Shown here in pieces: positions 1 through 5,170 of a stretch of DNA of 5,170 nt. Within the stretch, counting starts at the first letter, position 1; the number at the start of each line of letters is the position of its first letter. Under the pieces are notes generated by a model. It saw nothing but the letters and a program-made list of their open reading frames with translations, was not told the origin of the DNA and did not search any database. Source of the DNA: an uncultured Selenomonadales bacterium (lineage in GTDB: Bacteria; Bacillota; Negativicutes; Selenomonadales; Selenomonadaceae); contig CALFJE010000123.1 in assembly GCA_937877545.1 (NCBI GenBank), positions 1-5,170 on the forward strand, given 5' to 3'. A program made the translations under genes and the position numbers.

Positions 1-3000
1 TGTTTTCACGCTGGAGAAGGCGGGCAACTACACGCTTAACGGCATGAACGTCACGGCGACCGTCGACGGCGTTCAAGTTCAACTCGGAGAAGATTCAATC
101 TACGTCGGCGGCATTACTTACACGCCGCTTGATGAAAATGTCACGCTGACAATCGGCGAAAACTCTATAGCCTGCGCGGGCGGCAAAGCTAACGTGAACA
201 TGGGCTTGCTTGGCGCGGCTTTCGACTTCGACACGACAAGCGGCTCGTTCACTTTCGACAGGACGAACAACACTTTATCCATTGAAAAGGGCACAGTCAT
301 TTCTATGGCGCAAGGTAATTCTGAACTGCAGGTTACCGCGCTTGAGGATACTTCCGCTGCCATACGCACCGACGACGAAGGCATAATCTACTGCGACTGG
401 GCTGACACTACCAACTTCACGCTGTCGATGATTCGCGACGGACAAACCGTCATTGCTCTCCCCGCCAACGTGACCGGTACAACAAGCTACTTGCCGAGCG
501 CAGGAACTTTCGCGCTTGTTTGCGACGAAGCAAATCAAAACACCAACGCCAGCATGACGATTGGGCTTGCCAATTATAAAATCCAACTCGCCACGCCCGA
601 CAATACTTTTGTTGTCGGACTTGAAACTTCCGAAGACGGCAAAGTCACTCTCAATTATCCTCGCGAAGAATATTCCACAATGAACTTGGTTGTCACGCGT
701 GACGACACAGCGATTTTCGGCGGCGCACTTTCAGTTGACGGCTCTGTTGTCCTCGACCCGACAAACAGAACGCTAACCCTTAAAGACGGCACATCTTCCG
801 AAATGGCGTTCGGTGGATATACTCTCAAGGCAACGGCGAACGGCGACGCGACAAGCGCATTTGCTATCGTTGATGAAGGCTTGGTTATCACGCCGAACAC
901 CGGCGACGGAACTTTGCAACTGGAAATCGGCAACGGCACTGCCTCAATGACTGCCGAATTGGAAGTTTTAAGCGGCTCCTTCACGCTCAAACAGGGCGGC
1001 GTGTTGACTGTCGCGAAAGATACCGAAATGCAACTTACCTTCAGCGACGATTATTCCGTTAAATTCAAGACGACGGACGATGCGGGCGGCGATCTTTCAC
1101 TCGGCACGGACGGAATTACTTTCACGCCCAATTCGGACGACGGCGGCTTGGAACTCTCCGTGACTAAAGGCGGCGTGACACGCACGACTTCGCTCAATAT
1201 GAACGGCTCGTTGACTTACAAACTTGACGGCTCAATCACTCTCGCCAAAGATACCGTTGTTAAAAATGTTTTTGAGGACGGCAACATCTTAACAATAACC
1301 GCCTTGACCGACGCAAGCGGCTCAATCGTTTTCAATCCCGAAGGCGGCTTGTCAATCACGCCTTCGACCGCCGACGCTTTGACAGTTGCCTTGACGACGG
1401 GCGATTTGGAAGTTGCCCAATTCTCGTCAATCACGGGCACGATTAACTACAGCGGCGGACTTGTCACGGTTTCCGACGGCGCGGCGGCTGATCTTTTGAT
1501 TTATGACACTTGGGAATCAGAATTGCGAGTCAGCGGCGGCACTGCCTCCTTGCAATTCACCGAAGACAGAACGGTTTACACCGCTAACGAGGGCGCAACT
1601 TTCGTCCTTGACTATCTTGACGGCTCAACGGTTGAAATTCAAAATGGCTCCTTCAGCGACATTTATGCCACAGAAACGGAAGACGCGATAGAACTTATCT
1701 CCGAAGGCTCCAACTTCAGAGCCAATGACAACGAATTTGTTTTCACGCTGGAAAGGGCGGGCAACTACACCCTTAACGGCATAAGCGTCACCACGACTAA
1801 AGACAATGTTCAAGTTGTGCTCGGCGATTATAATACTGTCGAATTCGGCGAAGATACACAAACCAATCTTGCAACTTCGATCAGCGGAAATGATTTGAAC
1901 GTTACTGCTTCAGTTTCGGAAGGACAAGGCTCCGTGACTGTCGACGACGACGGAAATATAATTTACGACGCGACAAACGGCACACTCCAAGTTTCAGTTC
2001 CGCTTGAAGACGTTATCGGCGACTCGCTGTTGCCAAGTGACTTTACAATTTCGGGCGGCACCATAACTATGGGCGCAACCGACTCGGACGGCTTGAAGAG
2101 TATATCTATCACGGCGGGCACGGCTCTTTCCTTCACGAAAAACGGCATGACCTTTGATACTGTCATTCAAGATGACATTAACGGCAGACTTTGGATGAGG
2201 AATGGAACTGTTATCTACCTTCACTCCTACGAAGAGGCTCTCTTTGATACGACAATGACTTTTGCCGATAAGAAAGTCTTTAACGGCATGATAACGCTCG
2301 GCGGGGCTTTTGCCTATAACTCCGCCACCGGCACAACCGGTCCGGTTGATTCTAATACCTACAACGTTCACGATTCTTATATTAAAATTGCGCTCGGCAC
2401 TCAAAGTTTGAAACTCACCACGAACGGCGATACTTTCTTTGCGGCACTTGACGTTGATGATAACGGAAAAATTACTTTCGACTTCAACAACGAGAACTAT
2501 AATTCAATGCTGTTGACGATAGGGAGCGGCGACAAAGATGTTTTCAGCGGTGCTGCTTCGATAACGGGCAAAGTTATTCTCGACAGTGAAAATATGGCTG
2601 TTACTTTGGCGGACGGCGCAACCATTAACCTTGATTTCAACAATTACAAATTAACCGCGACTGCCAACGGCGACTTCACAAACAGCGTTGCATTTTCGCA
2701 GGACGGAATAACTTTAACGCCCGACAGCAACGGCTCGCTCGACCTTACACTCGACAACGGAACAACTTCTTTGAGTACCAACTTAAAAGTTTTGAACGGC
2801 TCATTTACTATCGGTCAAAACGACGCGTTTACTGTCGCGAAAGATACCGAAATACAACTTACTTTCAGCGACGATTATTCCGTTAAATTCAAGACGACGG
2901 ACGAGGCGGGCGGCACTTTCTCTCTCGGCACGGACGGAATTAATTTCACGCCCAACTCGGAAGACGGCGGCTTGGAACTTTCCGTTACTCGCGACGGCGT

Positions 3001-5170
3001 GACGCGCACGACTTCGCTAAATATGACGGGCTCTTTAACTTACAAGCTTGACGGCTCGATTTCTTTGGCTGAAGGTACTGTTGTTAAAAATGTTTTCGAG
3101 GACGGCAACATCTTGACGATAACCGCCTTAACCGACGCAAGCGGCTCAATCGTTTTCAATCCGTCAACAGGTTTGACAATCACGCCCGCCACCTCCGACG
3201 CGTTCAATCTTGTTTTGAAGGGGCACGACGCTACCGGCGAACTTGATTTAAACGAAATTACCGGCACCCTTGCCTACAGTAACAGCGTGATTACTCTGTC
3301 CGACGGCGCATCCTTTGCGGGCATTTTGACTTTTGATTACAACGTGGCTCCACTACTGGGTTTTTCACTCAGCTCCGCCGGCGGCGATACTGCTATTGAT
3401 TTCGATTTAACTCAACTTTCCATTACGCCTGCGACCGGCGCATCGACTACCATGTTCAATTCCGCAACCGGCAACGGTTGGACTATGTCGGACGGCACCA
3501 TAGCTTTTGGCTACTTTGACGACGAGTTATTATACACTTTGACTCCCGGCTCTAAGATTAGCGCGGCAATTCCTCTCTTGGATTTCGTTTTGTTATCAGC
3601 CGGCAACTACACAATCAACGGCATGAACGTCACCACGACCGAAGACAACGTTAAAGTTCAACTCAGCGATTACAATACGATTGCATATGACGGAATGACT
3701 TTCACGGGCACGGGCAATGTCAACCTCACAGCCGATAACGTCGTTTTGGACGCGGGCGTTGAGGCGACGGGCTTTGGCGAAGGAAATTCTTTCGTATTGA
3801 CAGAGACGGGCAGCGTTACTGTCGACGGAAAAATTTTCGAGCTTATCGAAGACATTCCGCTTGGTATCACTGTCACGAGCGCGGAAGAAGGTTTCACTTT
3901 CGCAAGCACCTTAACCGAAGAAGCGGTACAGCGTGCCGACAAGGACGAATCTTCAGTCGGCAAAGTTTTCACGGAATATTTCACGTCGAGCGACAACACC
4001 TACCGCGTAAAAGCTGAACTGCGCGGGTTGCTGGAAGTCAACGGCATTTCCGGCGGCACGACGATGACGGGGGGCGCGGATCTTGACGGCACAGCTGATG
4101 AGCATAGAGTTTACGTCGTCACAGAATCCGAAGGCACATTCACCGTTGCTGATAAAACGTACACAATCGCCGGCGATTCCGCAGTTACAATCGAAACATA
4201 TTTCGACACGGACGACACGGGCGCGGCAATCGGCTTTGACGGGCTTAGCGGCACAGTAAGCGGCGACTTCACCGAACATGCGGTTTCAATCAACGGCGGC
4301 GCGTCAATTTTGATTAGCGGCGACAATTTGATTAGCATTGTGGCAGACGATAGCGGCACGGAACTTTTCGGCGTGAGCGGCGGCGCAACATTAGCGAGCT
4401 TGGGCGGCGTCTCGAAAGTTCATACCGACACGGAAGGCGTCTTCACATTCGGAGCGACGGAAAATAATTCGATTGCTATCACTGTTCAGAGCGACGACAA
4501 TGTTACTTTTGAAATAGACGATGCACAATCTATCACCGGCATAACGAACATTGAAGGCAATCTTATTTTCAGCGAAACGAACGCTTCATTGTCAATTAAC
4601 GGCATAAACGGCACATTCAGCGGCGAATTTTCTTCGATTGGTGCTTACAGCGGCGCACTTTATATTCACGACGCGCAAGACGGCAGCGCACTTATCACAA
4701 GCGACGAAGATAAAATTTGGCTCCAAATGCTTGGCACGTCTTTTGCTCTCAACGATAACGACTTAACGCTGACTAATGACGCCGACGGCATTTGGATTCG
4801 CGATAAGGAAATTGTCGGGCTTGACGCGGGCGCAAGCTTGCAAGTTTCGGAGGCAGGTACTTACAAAGTCAACGGGATTAAATTTAACGCCAAAGCGGGT
4901 GAGTACATTACCGCCGGCAGAGGCGGCTACGAAATTATCAACGACTTCGACTCTGATGAAATTCTTACAGTCACGAGCGGCGGCAATCAGGATATTGATC
5001 TCAGCAAGGCAGATTATGATGTTGCATATATCGAGGCGGACGCGACCGGCAAGAAAAATGTTACACTCGGCGGCGGCGATTTGGTTGTCGTTGAAGATAC
5101 CGGCGCGAAAGTCAACATAACGGCCGGCAAAGGCAACGATACAATCATAAGCTCCGGCGAAAATGTTTTT
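1..5170 (+). CDS. Giant beta-strand-repeat protein with RTX-like tail, partial at both ends
   Basis: The frame beginning at position 2 has no stop codon through position 5170, giving 1,723 residues that lack both true ends. The reading is convincing as protein: internal repeats are conserved in this frame, and many differences between copies are synonymous. The product is rich in Thr, Gly, Asp, Ser and Asn, acidic, and has only three cysteines (residues 58, 131, 174). I see no membrane segment, signal peptide or catalytic motif. Order: opening AGNYTLNG segment (1-31), variable part, 77-residue modules (258-543), second superunit (580-1193), third opening segment (1194-1224), irregular beta-rich region, then GxGxD-type glycine motifs (about 1634-1723). 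RTX-like motifs near a C-terminus are known from calcium-binding proteins exported by type I secretion, so a secreted or surface adhesin-like role is inferred. The specific function is unknown and I assign no gene name. It could alternatively be an autotransporter-type or S-layer-associated protein; the missing ends would decide. Confidence 0.93.
2..94 (+). repeat. AGNY opening segment, copy 1
   Basis: A 31-residue segment with the pattern F-T-L-x-x-AGNYT-[LI]-NG-[MI]-x-VT-x-T, followed by a D-x-VQV-x-L strand. It marks the start of superunit 1. It matches copy 2 at 22 of 31 residues, and the first 59 bases differ at about 7 positions (hand count). The FTLEKAG start resembles the h-T-L-x-x-G strand that opens the 77-residue modules, so it may be a specialised module. 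Confidence 0.8.
773..1690 (+). repeat. Run of about 77-residue beta modules, first array
   Basis: Modules begin at residues 258, 335, 412 and 488 (nucleotides 773, 1004, 1235, 1463), so spacing is 77, 77 and 76 residues. Each begins with a strand of pattern h-T-[LV]-x-[DK]-[GD]-[AT]. The first three carry a mid-module turn G-[LI]-x-[IF]-TP whose prolines are at residues 298, 376 and 454, 78 apart. Each then has an alternating hydrophobic stretch and an h-x-G-[ST] strand (SGSFTL, NGSLTY, TGTINY). The fourth module lacks the TP turn and is followed by a shorter module starting near residue 544 (VEIQNGS). The regularity suggests a repeated beta-sandwich or beta-solenoid fold, but I cannot tell which from sequence alone. 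Confidence 0.78.
1007..1338 (+). repeat. 332-bp high-identity direct repeat, copy 1
   Basis: Copy 1 of a gap-free direct repeat; its partner lies exactly 1,824 bp downstream. By hand count 37 of 332 bases differ, about 89% identity. About 12 of 110 codons change the residue and about 20 of the 37 substitutions are synonymous. The patch starts in the opening strand of one 77-residue module (TVAKDTE) and ends inside the next (SIVFNP), so it covers about 1.4 modules and does not respect module borders. Similarity falls sharply on both sides, with roughly half the bases matching in the 33 bp before it. Confidence 0.9.
1739..1831 (+). repeat. AGNY opening segment, copy 2
   Basis: VFTLERAGNYTLNG followed by SVTTTKDNVQV and LGDY. 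It marks the start of superunit 2, 579 residues after copy 1. It is intermediate between copies 1 and 3: like copy 1 it keeps FTLE, and like copy 3 it has VTTT-x-DNV and a DYNT sequence after the last strand. Confidence 0.82.
2600..3580 (+). repeat. Run of about 77-residue beta modules, second array
   Basis: Modules begin at residues 867, 943, 1020 and 1097 (nucleotides 2600, 2828, 3059, 3290), spaced 76, 77 and 77 residues. They show the same plan as the first array: h-T-[LV] opening strand, then a GI-x-[LF]-TP or GLTITP turn. A further LSITPATG turn occurs at about residue 1141 in the fourth module, where unit 1 has lost it. A shortened module follows at residue 1160 (WTMSDGT), 63 residues after the previous one, and then YTLTPGS near residue 1178 just before the next AGNY segment. 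The second and third modules contain the patch that is nearly identical to the first array. Confidence 0.78.
2831..3162 (+). repeat. 332-bp high-identity direct repeat, copy 2
   Basis: Copy 2 of the direct repeat, in the same reading frame and with the same length as the upstream copy. The longest fully conserved protein stretch is near its end, from TVVKNVFEDGN through TALTDASGSIVFNP. Residue changes are mostly conservative (Asp/Glu, Lys/Arg, Met/Ile, Thr/Ser). That pattern fits duplication or conversion followed by purifying selection on the protein. Confidence 0.9.
3581..3673 (+). repeat. AGNY opening segment, copy 3
   Basis: DFVLLSAGNYTINGMNVTTT followed by EDNVKVQLSDY, 614 residues after copy 2, with about 20 of 31 residues identical to it by hand count. 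It closes superunit 2 and introduces the non-modular region, so it marks an architectural boundary and not simply another superunit of the same kind. Confidence 0.8.
3674..4840 (+). other. Irregular beta-rich region of the giant protein
   Basis: Residues about 1225-1613 do not follow the 77-residue module plan: the TP turns stop and spacing becomes irregular. A GSVTVD strand at residue 1270 may correspond to GSVTVD at residue 643 of superunit 2, so the first part is probably still homologous. Short motifs recur at 4043 (GISGGT), 4241 (GLSGTVSGDF) and 4601 (GINGTFSGEF), 66 and 120 residues apart. A more charged, loop-like stretch (EEAVQRADKDESS) at about residues 1307-1319 stands out from the beta-rich surroundings and could be a linker. 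No enzymatic motif was recognised. Confidence 0.6.
4841..4900 (+). repeat. Degenerate AGNY-like segment, copy 4
   Basis: LQVSEAGTYKVNGIKFNAKAG keeps the strand, the AG-x-Y-x-[VLI]-NG core and the following hydrophobic strand, but lacks the VTTT and DNV parts. It lies 418 residues after copy 3 and directly before the glycine-rich tail. The short match makes this less certain than copies 1-3. Confidence 0.55.
4901..5170 (+). other. Glycine/aspartate-rich tail with RTX-like motifs, continues past window
   Basis: From residue 1634 the protein shows EYITAGRGGYEIINDF, then a spacer with strands LTVTSGG, VTLGGGD and LVVVED, then VNITAGKGNDTIISSGENVF at the window end. The G-K-G-N-D-T-I sequence fits the RTX nonapeptide idea (G-G-x-G-x-D-x-h-x), in which Gly and Asp backbones and side chains bind calcium in a parallel beta-roll. 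Only one good and one degenerate motif are visible, so calcium binding is inferred. In known RTX proteins such repeats lie near the C-terminus and precede a type I secretion signal; here the end of the gene is outside the window. Confidence 0.6.

Larger units (their letters stand above)
2..1738 (+). repeat. Superunit 1 of the giant protein (about 579 residues)
   Basis: This is the first of two long, related superunits. It opens with the AGNYTLNG segment, passes through a variable part holding all three cysteines of the window, and then enters a regular module run from residue 258. Landmark strands at residues 92 (LSIEKGT), 258 (LTLKDGT), 335 (LTVAKDT), 412 (ITLAKDT) and 488 (VTVSDGA) each have a counterpart in superunit 2 at a constant offset of 608-609 residues. 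The opening segment is offset by only 579, so superunit 2 carries about 30 extra residues between its opening segment and its first landmark. The unit is cut at the left edge: the window starts a few residues before AGNY, so a still earlier unit may precede it. Confidence 0.8.
1739..3580 (+). repeat. Superunit 2 of the giant protein (about 614 residues)
   Basis: This is the diverged copy of superunit 1. It starts with VFTLERAGNYTLNG and ends just before the third opening segment. Matching landmark strands lie at residues 701 (ISITAGT), 867 (VTLADGA), 943 (FTVAKDT), 1020 (ISLAEGT) and 1097 (ITLSDGA). The part between the opening segment and about residue 800 is poorly conserved relative to unit 1. 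Similarity becomes clear from about residue 800 (for example DNGKITFDFN against EDGKVTLNYP) and peaks in the 332-bp patch. It contains no cysteine, unlike unit 1. The last modules shorten before the next AGNY segment, exactly as in unit 1. Confidence 0.8.

Noticed and set aside
1994..2404. 136-residue minus-strand open frame, and other minus-strand frames at 118-384, 275-586, 655-990, 3670-3999 and 3953-4279
   Set aside because: They lie opposite a repeat-conserved coding frame. Two minus-strand frames from the two superunits (1216-1440 and 3040-3267) resemble each other only because the sense sequence is repeated. None looks like a known protein or has its own context.
1007..3162. Insertion sequence or CRISPR explanation for the long direct repeat
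   Set aside because: The repeat is wholly coding, in frame and 1,824 bp apart, with no inverted ends, transposase or short repeat-spacer pattern.
4776..5120. 114-residue plus-strand open frame in another phase, and a similar 62-residue one at 1503-1691
   Set aside because: They overlap the main frame in a different phase. Their Arg/Lys/Ser-rich composition is typical of an off-frame reading of this sequence, and the main frame continues through both without a break.
1..5170. Internal promoters, ribosome binding sites or terminators
   Set aside because: Several ATG codons have purine-rich upstream bases, but all lie inside the continuous frame. I found no convincing hairpin followed by a T run; the T run at the window end is part of Val-Phe codons.

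Overview
The window is entirely coding. One + strand reading frame (codons starting at position 2; base 1 finishes the preceding codon) runs from the first to the last base without a stop. It gives 1,723 consecutive residues with neither the real start nor the real end inside the window. It is an interior slice of one giant, repetitive, acidic protein rich in Thr, Gly, Asp, Ser and Asn, with alternating short beta-strand-like stretches and turns. Cysteine is almost absent. There is no intergenic DNA, RNA gene, mobile element or CRISPR array; open frames elsewhere, including on the minus strand, are shadows of this gene. Residue numbers below count from the codon at position 2.

Layout. Residues 1-579 (2-1738) are superunit 1. 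Residues 580-1193 (1739-3580) are superunit 2, a diverged copy offset by about 608-609 residues. Each superunit opens with a segment carrying an AGNYT-[LI]-NG motif, continues through a variable part, and then holds a regular run of about 77-residue beta modules. Each module begins with a strand of the type h-T-h-x-x-[DG]-x and carries a G-h-x-h/F-TP turn near its middle. A 332-bp patch inside the module run is about 89% identical between the superunits (hand count), far more than its flanks, which suggests recent internal duplication or gene conversion.

From residue 1194 (3581) a third copy of the opening segment leads into a different, less regular region with short G-[IL]-[SN]-G motifs. 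A weaker fourth opening motif at about residue 1618 is followed by a glycine/aspartate-rich tail. There, TAGRGG and TAGKGND motifs look like the beginning of RTX-type (GxGxD) calcium-binding repeats that would continue past the window.

Organism. Composition is moderate in GC, with frequent GGC, GAC, GCG and ACG codons. Giant beta-strand-repeat proteins ending in 'AGxGNDxI' repeats are, from memory, common in anaerobic gut or rumen Negativicutes (Selenomonadaceae-like) and related lineages. This is a weak taxonomic inference. The most plausible role is a secreted or surface-exposed repeat protein (adhesin-like or matrix-like), possibly exported by a type I system given the RTX-like tail; nothing here proves an activity.
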